Below are positions 1 to 9,604 of a stretch of 64,000 nucleotides of DNA, in pieces. The stretch spans positions 62,001 through 126,000 of the forward strand of contig NZ_JABXKL010000039.1 in NCBI RefSeq assembly GCF_017114995.1, given 5' to 3'. This DNA comes from Nostoc sp. NMS9 (GTDB lineage Bacteria; Cyanobacteriota; Cyanobacteriia; Cyanobacteriales; Nostocaceae). Below the pieces are notes generated by a model. The model saw only the letters and a program-made list of their open reading frames with translations. It searched no databases and was not told where the DNA came from. Position numbers and translations under genes: made by a program. The stretch's first letter is position 1; every line of letters begins with the position of its first letter.

Positions 1-1935
1 AGTGTAAAAGTTCAAAGTCCGAATGTTGCTGATACTACAACAGACATTACCCACCTAGTTTTCTTCAATCGGCCAGACACCGCAACTCTCAATGCTTTGA
101 GTATTCCTATTGCAGCAAATGTTCCGATAGTACCGACTTCGTTCAAATTTACTGGGGGTAATGGAGGTAGTGGGAACCAAACTTCTGTGGGTGTGGGAGG
201 CAATTTTAGCTTTAATGCCAGTTCAAGTGGTAGCTATCAAATAATTATTGATACCGACACTGATGGCATTTATGACCCTAGTAGCGATAGAGTACTACAA
301 AATGTGCTATCTCTCGGCTCAAATGTGGTGCTTTGGAATGGAAAGGATGCAAATGGGGTAAATCTCCTACCTCGACCTGGAAACTTACCATACAATGCCA
401 TAATCACAACACGGTCGGGTGAATATCACTTTCCCATGTTGGATGCCGAAAATAATCCGCTAGGGTTTAAAATCACAATGGAAAACCCTCCGGCTGCTTT
501 TCCTACCCTTGTAGATCAAAATGGCCAGCAGATTGGATCGACTACCATTTATTACAACGACAACAATTATACTACTGCCAATGGTACGGCGATTAACTTA
601 AATGGTACGGGAGCTACTAGCCCGCGTAATGCTGCTAGAGGGATAAATAGTGCGTTAGGAGAGCATGAATTTAGTGGTAATTATGGTGACTTTAAGGGAA
701 TAGATACTTGGACATATTTCCCAAGTCAAGCAATCAATACTCCTTTGGTAATTACTACTAGCACTCAAGCAAATGTCATAGGAACCAAATCTGTTCGCTT
801 CCTCGCAGACAATGATAATAGTGGAACAGTGACTGTAGGCGATCGCATCGAATATACCATCACTTACTCCAACCTTAATCCAGGTAATAGCAATGCAATT
901 AACTTTGTCATTAACGACTCGTTACCCTCACAGTTAACCTTTGTGAGTGCAGCAATTACTGCTGCAACTTCAGGTAATAACATTACACTCAATCCCAGTT
1001 ACAACGGTGCTGGTGTTGTTGCGGTGACAAATTCTGGAATTCTCCGTGTAGGTGATACGATTACCATTAAAATTACTGCCACGATTAATAATGCCAATGG
1101 CGGTAATCCAATTAGTAACCAAGCCAATGCTACTTTTAACACACCTGATAATCCTACAGGAACTGTTGGTACAGTGTTGACAGATGCAGACTCTGCTGGT
1201 GCTACTAATAATCCACCTACTCTTGGTAATTCGTTCTTGCAAATTACTGATAATGGTGTAAATATTGGTAATAATCCTACCAGCACAGCAGATGATGACC
1301 CCACTTTATTTACAGTATTAAATACTGTTAGTTCTAACCCTAAATTGCTGTTAATTAAACGCATTACCCGCCTCAATAACCAAGATTTAACTGATATTGT
1401 GGATGGTCGCAGTGACGTTGCTACTAATGCCAGTAACTATGTACCAGAACCTTATGCTACTAATGATAGCGATCCTAAATGGCCTGTTGGCTACTTGCGA
1501 GGATTAATTAATGCTGGCATTGTCAAACCAGGAGATGAATTGGAATACACGATATATTTTCTTTCCAATGGTCTTGGTAATGCAACTAATGTGAAATTCT
1601 GTGACTTAGTTCCGACTAATGTTAATTTTATTCCTACTGCTTTTAATGGTATGACTCCTAATGATGGTGGCTTACCAGCAGCAGATCGAGGAATTGCCCT
1701 AGCTATTGGTTCTACTACACCTACGCTTTATCTCACTAATGTAGCAGATAGCGATCGCGGGCATTTTTATACAGTTAATGACTCAGGCACACCATCCTAC
1801 TGCGGTACTAACACCAATGGGGCAGTAGTGGTCAATATTACAGTCCCCAGTTTTCCCAATCTACCCGCAGCTACTGGATCTGGCACACCAGCTAATTCTT
1901 ATGGTTTTGTCCGCTTCCGTACTAAGGTGAAATAG
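1..1935 (+). CDS. DUF11-repeat surface/exported protein, C-terminal part
   Basis: The frame is already open at base 1, so this is the 3' part (about 644 codons) of a larger gene whose start lies outside the window. The protein is rich in Asn, Thr, Gly and Ser. It holds at least two DUF11-like immunoglobulin-fold repeats: one at bases 760-1200 with the typical VGDRIEYTITYSNLN and ITIKITATI segments, and one at bases 1340-1930 with PGDELEYTIYFLSNG. EF-hand-like Asp-rich stretches (DTDTDGIYDPSSD, DNDNSGTVTVGD) suggest calcium binding or dockerin-like loops. DUF11 proteins are usually secreted or on the cell surface. No anchor is visible at the C-terminus, which stops after RFRTKVK. The internal TTG at 97 is probably not a real start. 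Confidence 0.85.
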   Translation, partial: SVKVQSPNVADTTTDITHLVFFNRPDTATLNALSIPIAANVPIVPTSFKFTGGNGGSGNQTSVGVGGNFSFNASSSGSYQIIIDTDTDGIYDPSSDRVLQNVLSLGSNVVLWNGKDANGVNLLPRPGNLPYNAIITTRSGEYHFPMLDAENNPLGFKITMENPPAAFPTLVDQNGQQIGSTTIYYNDNNYTTANGTAINLNGTGATSPRNAARGINSALGEHEFSGNYGDFKGIDTWTYFPSQAINTPLVITTSTQANVIGTKSVRFLADNDNSGTVTVGDRIEYTITYSNLNPGNSNAINFVINDSLPSQLTFVSAAITAATSGNNITLNPSYNGAGVVAVTNSGILRVGDTITIKITATINNANGGNPISNQANATFNTPDNPTGTVGTVLTDADSAGATNNPPTLGNSFLQITDNGVNIGNNPTSTADDDPTLFTVLNTVSSNPKLLLIKRITRLNNQDLTDIVDGRSDVATNASNYVPEPYATNDSDPKWPVGYLRGLINAGIVKPGDELEYTIYFLSNGLGNATNVKFCDLVPTNVNFIPTAFNGMTPNDGGLPAADRGIALAIGSTTPTLYLTNVADSDRGHFYTVNDSGTPSYCGTNTNGAVVVNITVPSFPNLPAATGSGTPANSYGFVRFRTKVK

Positions 1936-2110
1936 TTTTAACCACTGCTAACTAGTGGAATTAAGGACATTAGGAGAGTTGCGGCTGTTCGGTAAGCAGG
2001 TGATCGCAGCTTGTTCACTGAAGCATCGCAGTTTGGCAAAAATATCTTTTGAATAATCCGAAAAGTAGCAACTTCAGTTTGGAGATTCAGCATATACCTA
2101 CAAACAAGTC

Positions 2111-3109
2111 ATGGGAAATATGAATCTAAAACTGGGATTTAAACCAGTTTCTCACAGTTGGGTTGCTCTACATCCAAAGCCTAAAGGAGTAATTCAATTT
2201 ATTGCCGGCGCTTTCTTTGGTACATTTGGCCCGATGCTTTTTTATCGTTATCTGCTTCAATCTCTATTTGAGCAGGGATATACGATTATTCTTTTGCCGT
2301 TTAATTTTACTTTTAACCATTATGTAGAAGCTGGTTTTCTCATGAGAGAACAGTATGAAATTCTGCCAGAGCTTGTGAAAATGGCAAGTGTTGCAGGATA
2401 TGATTATGAAGCCTATCTAGATGATAGGAACTTTTCTTGGATTGGACATAGCCTTGGCTGTAAATATATTTCGCTGTTAGAAGGATTTACTGCTCTACCT
2501 CCAGAGCCTCAAGATAGAGAGCAGTTTATTCGGAATCTACTATCTAAAACTTCGGATGAGTCACAGATAGAAAGTGTCATTGCAGATATTAATATTCTCT
2601 TTGATGAACTAACACGAAAAAGTGATGAAGTTAAAAAATTAATTTATACTTATGTGCATAAGAACATCAACATTAACAGTGTCTTCATCAAAGGGCAGAT
2701 TTCTATCTTATTAGCACCTGCTGTTGCTGACACAGGGAGTGCAATTCGTCCTCAATTTTTAGCAGATATCATCGATAATCTTGGTTGGGGTGTGAAACCA
2801 ACTGTTGAAGAAACTCAGCATTTAATCAAGGATAGTGGGCTATTTAATATCATGGGTTTAGTCTGTTTCAAATCAGATAATATTGCTAAATCAACCTGTG
2901 AATGGTTTACTAATTTTCTGCAAAAGCCACCTAAAGATTTTCGGAAAACTGTAGCAGGTGGACATTTAAAACCTTTAGGTATTCAGCTAGCTAAATATGT
3001 CGTTAATCTTTTTGATAAACCGTTAATTGAATCAGTTCAAGAGCGAAACAAAGCATTTGAGCATAATGTGATTCAATTGCTTGAGGAACTGAAAGAAAAA
3101 TCGAGATAA
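2111..3109 (+). CDS. DUF1350 family protein (alpha/beta-hydrolase-like)
   Basis: The 332-residue product matches the DUF1350 family of cyanobacteria and plastids in its opening (HSWVALHPKPKGVIQFIAGA) and in the FGTFGPMLFYRYLL segment. A nucleophile-elbow-like GHSLG (Ser114) and a late AGGHLKPLG histidine suggest an alpha/beta-hydrolase fold. The substrate is unknown. An ATG at 2120 (MNLKLGF) is an alternative start, and neither ATG has a clear Shine-Dalgarno sequence. It converges with argC on the other strand; the 80-bp gap is occupied by a dispersed repeat. Confidence 0.85.
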   Translation: MGNMNLKLGFKPVSHSWVALHPKPKGVIQFIAGAFFGTFGPMLFYRYLLQSLFEQGYTIILLPFNFTFNHYVEAGFLMREQYEILPELVKMASVAGYDYEAYLDDRNFSWIGHSLGCKYISLLEGFTALPPEPQDREQFIRNLLSKTSDESQIESVIADINILFDELTRKSDEVKKLIYTYVHKNININSVFIKGQISILLAPAVADTGSAIRPQFLADIIDNLGWGVKPTVEETQHLIKDSGLFNIMGLVCFKSDNIAKSTCEWFTNFLQKPPKDFRKTVAGGHLKPLGIQLAKYVVNLFDKPLIESVQERNKAFEHNVIQLLEELKEKSR

Positions 3110-3115
3110 TGGGCA

Positions 3116-3190
3116 TTGGGCAGAGAGGAAAAACTTACTGCAACTTCTTCCCTGCTCCCCTGCTCCCCTGCTCCCCACTCCCTAACTCTC
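3116..3190. repeat. Dispersed G/C-skewed repeat with TTACTGCAACTTC core
   Basis: The spacer between the DUF1350 gene and argC contains a run of CTGCTCCC units next to the core ACTTACTGCAACTTC. The same core in either orientation, next to GGAGCAGGGG units, recurs at about 26098-26175 and 49622-49755. This is an intergenic dispersed repeat, not a coding region. Confidence 0.6.
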
Positions 3191-3192
3191 TT

Positions 3193-4188
3193 TCATGACA
3201 ATCCCAACTCTTCTGGAAAACCGAGCATGATGTTTAGGTTTTGGACTGCGGCTCCTGATGCGCCTTTACCCAGGTTGTCAAGACGAGCAACTAGCAAGAC
3301 TTCTTTGGTAGTGTCATTGGCGAATACAAAAACCTGAACAATATTGGTATTATTCAGTGCGTAGGCGTAGCCCGTCGTAGACCTCGCATCCAGAAATGTT
3401 CCGTCTCTCAGTAAAGTAGAATCTTGGAATGGAGCAACCTGGACGAACTTTTCACTTTGGTAGTAATCAGCGATCGCTTCATGAATAATCTTACCTGATG
3501 GTGGATTATCCAAAGTTCCCAGTGGCAAAGGTACTTGTACTAGCATCCCCTGCTCAAAATCTCCCACTGCTGGTACGAACAGCGGCGGTGATGTTAACCC
3601 CGAATACTGATGCATTTCCTTGACGTGCTTATGCCCAAACTGCAAACCGTAGATACCATAAGGGTAGAGCGACTCTGCCCCGGCTTGCTGTTCGTGGAAG
3701 GTATGGTACTGTTTAATGAGATTCTTTCCGCCACCAGAGTAACCTGACACTGCATTAACGGTGATCGGAAAATTACTATTTAGGAGTCCTTTGGCTATCA
3801 ACGGACGGATACAAGCTAAAAATCCTGTGGGATAACAGCCCGGATTGCTGACAAACTGGGCGCTGGCGATTTTCTCTCGCTGTCCTGGGTTTAGTTCAGG
3901 GAAACCATATACCCAGTCCTTGGCTGTGCGATGGGCAGTACTAGCATCAAGGATCTTAACCCTAGTATTACTGACTAAGCTAACAGCTTCGCGGGCTGCA
4001 TCATCAGGTAGGCAGAGAATGATAATATCAACAGCATTGATTAGTTTGGTTCGCTCAGTTGCATCTTTACGCTTAGATGCTTCAATGCTTACTAACTCAA
4101 TGTCATCACGTTGGTTCAGGCGTGAGTAAATTTGTAAGCCTGTGGTTCCCGATTCCCCATCAATGAAAATCTTCGGTTTAGTAGTCAT
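3193..4188 (-). CDS. argC: N-acetyl-gamma-glutamyl-phosphate reductase (type 2)
   Basis: The enzyme reduces N-acetyl-glutamyl-phosphate to the semialdehyde with NADPH in arginine biosynthesis. The 331-residue product has the N-terminal nucleotide-binding loop GESGTTG (residues 11-17) and the catalytic cysteine in SNPGCYPTG (Cys118), followed by AVSGYSGGGK. Its length and opening (KIFIDGESGTTGLQIY) fit the short type 2 ArgC. An in-frame peptide RSTTGYAYALNN, encoded by bases 3353-3388, comes from a small dispersed repeat (see findings) and is unlikely to be ancestral. The gene stands alone, with no other arg gene next to it. Confidence 0.95.
   Translation of the reverse strand: MTTKPKIFIDGESGTTGLQIYSRLNQRDDIELVSIEASKRKDATERTKLINAVDIIILCLPDDAAREAVSLVSNTRVKILDASTAHRTAKDWVYGFPELNPGQREKIASAQFVSNPGCYPTGFLACIRPLIAKGLLNSNFPITVNAVSGYSGGGKNLIKQYHTFHEQQAGAESLYPYGIYGLQFGHKHVKEMHQYSGLTSPPLFVPAVGDFEQGMLVQVPLPLGTLDNPPSGKIIHEAIADYYQSEKFVQVAPFQDSTLLRDGTFLDARSTTGYAYALNNTNIVQVFVFANDTTKEVLLVARLDNLGKGASGAAVQNLNIMLGFPEELGLS
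3359..3389. repeat. Small dispersed repeat inside argC
   Basis: The segment beginning GCGTAGGCGTAGCCCG, within the argC coding sequence, is nearly the same as the segment at 5859-5885 at the 5' edge of the glpK frame. Both encode the peptide GYAYA on the minus strand. Related GCCTACGGCG pieces occur at about 52212 and 56345. Confidence 0.6.
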
Positions 4189-4327
4189 GCGCTTCTTATA
4201 TGTGAGTGATATTTTGACTGATTAATACTTACTTGACTTCTGCTAAATAGATATATCCAGAAACCTTGTAAAGACTTAGTAGTACTATGGATATGAATTT
4301 TCGCTTTAACTCGTTTTTCGTTAAGGG

Positions 4328-5842
4328 CTACTCCTCCCAAGCTAAAGTACGTTTCACTGCTTTTTGCCAAGTACCGAAGTTGGACAAGGGGAAATCACTC
4401 TTCGGCTCAAACACACGCTCAATTTGCCGTTGTTCCACCAGTGTTTCATAGCTCTCCCAAAATCCTACAGCTAAACCTGCCGCAAATGCTGCACCCTGAA
4501 CGGTCGTATCGCGCATTATCGGACGTTCAACCGGAATACCTAACACATCAGCTTGAAACTGCATCAAAAAATTATTCTCGCAAGCACCACCATCTACGGT
4601 TAATCGCCCAACTGGAGTACTGCTAGATGCATTTATTGCTTGCACCACCTCCAGAACTTGATAAGCGATCGCTTCCAGCACAGCCCGAACTAGATGCTCT
4701 GGTTGTACACTGGCGGTAATGCCGAAAAAGGCTCCCCTAGCGCTCATATCCCAGTAGGGTGCGCCCAGTCCACTAAATGCTGGCACAAAATAGACTCCGC
4801 CATTATCTTTTACCTGATTGGCCATCGCTTCAGTTTCAGCAGCAGTTTTAATCAGCTTGAGGCGATCGCGTAACCATTGAATACAAGCACCACTAGTAAA
4901 CATACTGCCCTCTAAGGCGTAGCCAACATCTAAAGTCTCGCTGGTATTTGCTTGTGTCCATGCCACTGTAGAAATGAGTTGATGATGCGAGCGCACAATT
5001 TCAGAGCCTGTGTGAGCAACTAAAAAGCTACCAGTACCGTAAGTACATTTCATCAAGCCTGGGCGATCGCAGCCATGACCAAATAGAGCCGCTTGCTGAT
5101 CTCCCAAGATGGCAGTAATGGGAATTTCAGCGCCTAATAAAGTCACATCAGTAACTCCAAATACTCCTAAACTCGGCTGAATCTGGGGCAAAATATCAGC
5201 CGGAATTTGAAACAGATCCAGTAAAATCTCATCCCATTCACAGGTTTTGAGATTCATCAACATTGTACGGCTGGCGTTGCTGTGGTCAGTGGCATGGACT
5301 TTCCCACCTGTGAGGTTCCACAGCACCCAGGTATCAATAGTACCTGCTAAGACATTGTTCAGGTCAATATCAGTAAAATTGTCTAATAGCCATCTGAGTT
5401 TGGTAGCAGAAAAGTAAGCATCAATGATTAATCCGGTGCGATCATAAATTTCATCAGCGTAGCCTTGTTCTTGTAATTGATGGCAAAGGGGAGCAGTGCG
5501 GCGATCTTGCCAGACGATCGCTCTATGGAGTGGCTTACCAGTAGTTTTGTCCCAAATCAAACAGGTTTCGCGCTGTACAGTTAGTCCCAAGGCTGCGATC
5601 GCTGATGGCACAATCTGGGCATTTTCAATTGCGGTTTGCATCACCCAACAGGTATCCTGCCAGATTTGTTCAGGGTCATGTTCTAACCATCCTGGCTGAG
5701 GATAATACTGAGTCAATTCTTTATATGCCTGCCCAACAATCTTACCGTCTGCGTTAAATACAAAGGCGCGGTTGCCTGTCGTACCTAAATCCAGTGCTAA
5801 GATGTAGCCCAATGATGGTGTTTTTTTGCCAAATATGTGCAT
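4328..5842 (-). CDS. glpK: Glycerol kinase
   Basis: The FGGY-family carbohydrate kinase phosphorylates glycerol to sn-glycerol-3-phosphate with ATP. From the chosen start the product is 504 residues. It has the N-terminal phosphate-binding loop LDLGTTGNRAFVF, the FGGY signature region GYALEGSMFTSG, and the C-terminal nucleotide loop VDGGACENNF. The frame is open 14 codons further (to 5884), but those codons come from a dispersed repeat whose translation (GYAYA) also appears in argC. The ATG at 5842 (MHIFGKK) is therefore the better start. The gene is monocistronic, and the 625 bp upstream hold a perfect 6-bp inverted repeat at 6180-6201. Confidence 0.95.
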   Translation of the reverse strand: MHIFGKKTPSLGYILALDLGTTGNRAFVFNADGKIVGQAYKELTQYYPQPGWLEHDPEQIWQDTCWVMQTAIENAQIVPSAIAALGLTVQRETCLIWDKTTGKPLHRAIVWQDRRTAPLCHQLQEQGYADEIYDRTGLIIDAYFSATKLRWLLDNFTDIDLNNVLAGTIDTWVLWNLTGGKVHATDHSNASRTMLMNLKTCEWDEILLDLFQIPADILPQIQPSLGVFGVTDVTLLGAEIPITAILGDQQAALFGHGCDRPGLMKCTYGTGSFLVAHTGSEIVRSHHQLISTVAWTQANTSETLDVGYALEGSMFTSGACIQWLRDRLKLIKTAAETEAMANQVKDNGGVYFVPAFSGLGAPYWDMSARGAFFGITASVQPEHLVRAVLEAIAYQVLEVVQAINASSSTPVGRLTVDGGACENNFLMQFQADVLGIPVERPIMRDTTVQGAAFAAGLAVGFWESYETLVEQRQIERVFEPKSDFPLSNFGTWQKAVKRTLAWEE

Positions 5843-5884
5843 AGCCGCTTTTAATGCTGCGTAGGCGTAGCCCAACCTAGACAT

Positions 5885-6509
5885 CGCGATTTTAGCAATA
5901 CGCCTTCAATCACATATACATTATTTTGGGTACATTTTGAATTTCCTGTTTGCATAGCGTTACGTCTCTGTAAGTTTAAAAACGCTACAATTTTACGTAA
6001 ATTTGTACTTAGCGCAATGGGTATTCATGTCTGCCTCAAATCCTAGACCTTCACAACATTGCAAAACGCTGTGCATTTTAATTATGTGTAAGTATATCGG
6101 CACAGTAAATAATTATCAAAATGGTGCGATCAAAGGAATATTACACACAAATTCATAGAAGTTTTAGGATTAAATTTATGTGACAACGTACAAAGTGTCA
6201 CTTTATTCAAGTTTGATTATGATACTCATGTTTTATAGTTTGCATATAAAAAATAATAGTAAACCAATACAGTTCACAAAGATGTGAAAAATTATCATAA
6301 AGACATAAATGGCCATCTCTACAAAAGACTAATTATTGTAGAGACGGCGATTCATCGCGTCTCTTGCCTTAACCGAAAGTATTGATAGTAAACTTCGCTA
6401 ATATAGATTTATATTACAAGTAATCATCTTAACTTGATATAAAAACTATAGATTTCAAAATAGATGTTGTTTAAAAGTTAAAACCATCGAAATACAACAA
6501 AACTTTCCC
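5885..6509. other. Gene-free upstream region of glpK and the CPBP gene
   Basis: This AT-rich divergent spacer has no convincing reading frame. It holds an inverted repeat GTGACA-N10-TGTCAC at 6180-6201, which has the look of a CRP/FNR-type or other dimeric operator. It also holds an imperfect copy of the GAGACGCGATTAATCGCGTCTC palindrome family at 6342-6364. Promoters for both flanking genes must lie here but are not assigned. Confidence 0.5.
6180..6201. promoter_or_regulatory. Inverted repeat, possible operator
   Basis: The arms GTGACA (6180-6185) and TGTCAC (6196-6201) are perfectly complementary and separated by 10 bases. The size and symmetry fit a dimeric transcription factor site. It lies about 338 bp upstream of the glpK start and 309 bp upstream of the CPBP gene, so the target is uncertain. 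Confidence 0.35.
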
Positions 6510-7199
6510 ATGTTAAAACCTAAACAAAATCGAAATGCACTACTAGCTCTGTTGTTGCTTGTGCCAGTTCCAAGTATTGGTATTACAACTCAACTGTATA
6601 TACTCCCTGGAACGAAAGGACATTTAGTAGCTTTATTATCTAAAATCTGGTTATTGCTAGTACCTATTATTTGGTTGTTATTTGTCGATAAAGAGAATTT
6701 AAAATTTGAATATCCTAAAAGACGTGATTTGTTAGCTGGAGTCGGATTAGGGTTATTAATGCTAGGCATCATCTTGATTGTTTATTGGCTGCTGGGCGCA
6801 AAATGGATAGATGTTGAATATGTTCGCGATCGAGCAATACAAATTGGATTGAACAGTTTTGTGATTTACTTAGTAGGTGCAGTGTATTGGATATTTGTCA
6901 ACTCTTTGCTTGAGGAATTTGTCTGGCGTTGGTTTGTCTATCGTAAATGTGAAGTTTTGGTATCAAGTCCTTTAGCTGTAGTCTTGTCTGCACTGTTTTT
7001 TACGATTCATCATGTTGTTGGTTTGGCAGCTTATTTCGACTGGCGTGCGACAACATTATGCTCATTGGGGGTGTTTCTAGCAGGGGCGGTTTGGTCATGG
7101 TGCTACTTAAATTATTGCTCGATTTGGCCTGGATACATCAGCCATGTTTTTGCAGATATAGCAATTTTCCTGATTGGCTGGCAACTTATCTTTACTTAA
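6510..7199 (+). CDS. CPBP family intramembrane metalloprotease
   Basis: This is a 229-residue membrane protein with about six hydrophobic segments. It has the three CPBP (CAAX protease and bacteriocin-processing) motifs: EEFVWR (Glu135-Arg140), FFTIHH (His167/168) and the late SHVFAD (His212, Asp216). These residues form the glutamate/histidine active site in the family. The substrate cannot be told from the sequence; family members process prenylated proteins, peptides or bacteriocins. It converges with the PAS-CRP gene 30 bp downstream. No clear Shine-Dalgarno sequence is seen at the ATG. Confidence 0.88.
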   Translation: MLKPKQNRNALLALLLLVPVPSIGITTQLYILPGTKGHLVALLSKIWLLLVPIIWLLFVDKENLKFEYPKRRDLLAGVGLGLLMLGIILIVYWLLGAKWIDVEYVRDRAIQIGLNSFVIYLVGAVYWIFVNSLLEEFVWRWFVYRKCEVLVSSPLAVVLSALFFTIHHVVGLAAYFDWRATTLCSLGVFLAGAVWSWCYLNYCSIWPGYISHVFADIAIFLIGWQLIFT

Positions 7200-7229
7200 C
7201 AAAAATGTAATCAATCTACAGCGAACTAA

Positions 7230-8399
7230 TTAATCAATATCTCTCAAGATAATGTGTTTTTTTAAGTCGAAACTGATTATACCTTCTTCTTGTAATTTGC
7301 CCATCAATCGTGTAATTGTTACCCTAGTGGTACAGCAGGCGCTAGCAATATCTTCGTGAGTCAAGCGAACACTTAGGCGAGTTCCCTCTGGTACAGTTTC
7401 ACCCACTTCTCGTTTCAGAAGTTGTAATAGATGGTGCAAACGTTCTTGTACTCGCCGTCTTCCACAAATGGCTAAAAAAGATTCTGTTTGCTGTAACCGC
7501 TGATTAATTTTTGGTAGAAGTGTATGGCTAAGTGTTGGAGAAGCTGCTACCTCTACTGCGTAAATTGACACCAACTCAACATCAGCGAGGGCTGTTGCTT
7601 GGTAAATGTTTAAAGATGTCAAACTAGAACCAAAAACCATTTCTGCTGTTGCCAATCCTATCAGCACTTCTTCACCCGTTTCATAGTAGGTACTGAGTTT
7701 GACCAAACCCTGAGAAACATACCAAATTAATAATGGGTTGAGGGGAATAGTTTCTCCTTTAGTATATTTATGTATGGGGCGATCGTTGAAGATGTCACTG
7801 TCGTCCTTGACTATTGCTGATTCTAAGTGCTGACGCTCAGTAATATTACGTAGCATCCAGCGTAGAGAGATTGCCTTACCTTGGTGATTGCGGATAACTG
7901 CCACTGTCAAAGCTGCATCAAAGAACTCGCCATAACGTTTCTGCAAACGTACCAATAACTCTCTAACTCTGTCTGATTGCGATAGCTGCATCAGTTCGTT
8001 GCGAACTTGCTGACGTTCTTCTAGAAGAACAAAGTTAACTATTGGTTTGCCTACTAAAAAATGCTTTGAAACATTCAACAACTTAGCTGCGGTGAGGTTA
8101 GCTTCTTGGATGATTCCTTCTGTATTAGTCACTAAATAGCCGTCTGGCGCTAACTCGAATAAATCTTGGTAGTGTTGGCGTTCTGCTTCTAGCCAATTCC
8201 GTGTTTTTACTAGTTCCTCGTTTTGCTGATAAAGTTCCTCTGCCGCTAACTGTACTATCTTTGAGGTGTTATAGAGTTCCTTAAAAGCTTCCGGCAACAA
8301 ATCTGGGGAAATCCAAGGTAGTACACTAGCAGTTTGGTATAAATCTGCTAAACGCTTGTGCAATACTTCTGCGCGTTGGATAAATTTTTCTATGTTCAC
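7230..8399 (-). CDS. PAS-domain CRP/FNR-type transcription regulator
   Basis: The 389-residue protein has four parts: an N-terminal helical segment (1-75), a PAS domain (about 76-190, starting DLFELAPDGYLVTNTEGII), a degenerate cyclic-nucleotide-binding-like barrel (about 210-290, GEEVLIGLATAEMVFGSSL), and a CRP-type winged helix (about 310-385). The recognition helix region LTHEDIASACCTTRVTITR is intact. The barrel lacks an obvious cAMP phosphate-binding cassette, so the input is probably sensed by the PAS domain. The target genes are unknown. The DNA-binding end resembles NtcA-family regulators, but the PAS fusion sets it apart. Confidence 0.85.
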   Translation of the reverse strand: MNIEKFIQRAEVLHKRLADLYQTASVLPWISPDLLPEAFKELYNTSKIVQLAAEELYQQNEELVKTRNWLEAERQHYQDLFELAPDGYLVTNTEGIIQEANLTAAKLLNVSKHFLVGKPIVNFVLLEERQQVRNELMQLSQSDRVRELLVRLQKRYGEFFDAALTVAVIRNHQGKAISLRWMLRNITERQHLESAIVKDDSDIFNDRPIHKYTKGETIPLNPLLIWYVSQGLVKLSTYYETGEEVLIGLATAEMVFGSSLTSLNIYQATALADVELVSIYAVEVAASPTLSHTLLPKINQRLQQTESFLAICGRRRVQERLHHLLQLLKREVGETVPEGTRLSVRLTHEDIASACCTTRVTITRLMGKLQEEGIISFDLKKHIILRDID

Positions 8400-9195
8400 C
8401 TTAAATTCCCGCTACTTGCTTGCAGAGGTTGAGCAAAAAAATCTACTAGGTAAATCCTTGAAAAAATTGCAGCATTCCTGATTTTGCTGAGTGATAAATT
8501 TAACTGATTGTAAACTGCAATTTTTATTCAATTGAACTTATAAAATTACATTTATTTTAGGTTTTCGACAATTTATATTTTATAGTCGCTACAGATGGGC
8601 CAGTTTTTAAATGATACATGTCGCATTCAACCTAGATGCTCAAAGTAAATTGAATCTAGAAGATTACAAAGTGTCCATTGAAAACTTTCGCCTACTCAAA
8701 TATTTTTTTACAATAAATTTTACGGTGTTTTGCTAAGTCTTACTTCTACCTTTGGTGGGAAAATTCTGTAAGCTTAGCTAAATAGGAGTGCCAAATCTGC
8801 CATCTAAGATTATGCTAATTTTTGACTAAACTGATAAGCCAGTCAAAATGATGACTAGCAAAGAGCAGATACCACAGTTGAAAAACCCTACATCTCAATT
8901 TTAATTTCTGACTATTATTGTTGAACCCGCTTTGTCATTCCCCCAATGAATGATTTAGTGCTAATGATAATTGTTTCCATTGTTACTAACAATAACTGAT
9001 AAGACTTTCTGCAACTTCCATCACAAGAATCAAGCAACTACTACTAAAGACATAGAATCTAAGTTAAGTTTGTTTGTGATTCTGAATACGTTGCCTATTA
9101 ATAAAATTCATATACAGATTCTCAACTTCTTTAAGAAGTTGGAAACCTGAGCCTTTAGATTTTCAGATTCATTATGGAACTATCTGGCACAGGTA

Positions 9196-9284
9196 ATACC
9201 AATTCAAAATTCAAAATTAAGAAAGCTAAATTTCATCTGGGTTTCTAGGTTTGTATCTGTCACATTCTTTTTTTAAATTGGTAT
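9196..9284. repeat. MITE-like inverted repeat element
   Basis: The terminal arms ATACCAATT (9196-9204) and AATTGGTAT (9276-9284) are perfect inverted repeats enclosing about 70 bp of AT-rich, non-coding sequence. This fits a short non-autonomous element of the kind common in Nostoc genomes. Confidence 0.5.
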
Positions 9285-9486
9285 AACAAGTAAAACTAGT
9301 GAGAACAAGCAATAGTCAAACTCATATATCTAGAATTGCAAAGATAGATATTAATAAGTTAAAAACATTTGTATAGAAAAGCACGTATTAACTTAATAAT
9401 TATCCGCCTCTTTAGTTAGAGGATAAATGAAGTAGTAAGCTGGTGTAATTTAACAATGCGTAACAGCTAATCAACGCGCAAGTTAT

Positions 9487-9537
9487 AAGGAGTGATGGGT
9501 GAGGTGTCAATGCTAGAAAATCTCGTCACTCCTTTTT
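9487..9537 (+). terminator. Rho-independent-like terminator without an upstream gene
   Basis: The perfect 9-bp arms AAGGAGTGA (9487-9495) and TCACTCCTT (9526-9534) are followed by a T run. No plus-strand protein gene lies upstream for over 1 kb. It may therefore end a small RNA transcribed from about 9300-9480. Confidence 0.5.
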
Positions 9538-9604
9538 ACTTACAAAGAAAGGCAGAGGGTAGAGGGCAGAAGGCAGAAGGAAAGAAGTATTAATAAAAAC
9601 TTTA

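Noticed and set aside
970-1376. Minus-strand frames inside the DUF11 gene
   Set aside because: They are shadows of the plus-strand coding frame, with Asn/Thr codon bias explaining the lack of stops.
4185-4370. Minus-strand 61-codon frame between argC and glpK
   Set aside because: It overlaps the glpK 3' end and argC start, has no family features and no ribosome site.
5990-6012. NtcA site (GTA-N8-TAC) upstream of glpK
   Set aside because: GTA and TAC near 6000 are separated by six bases, not eight.
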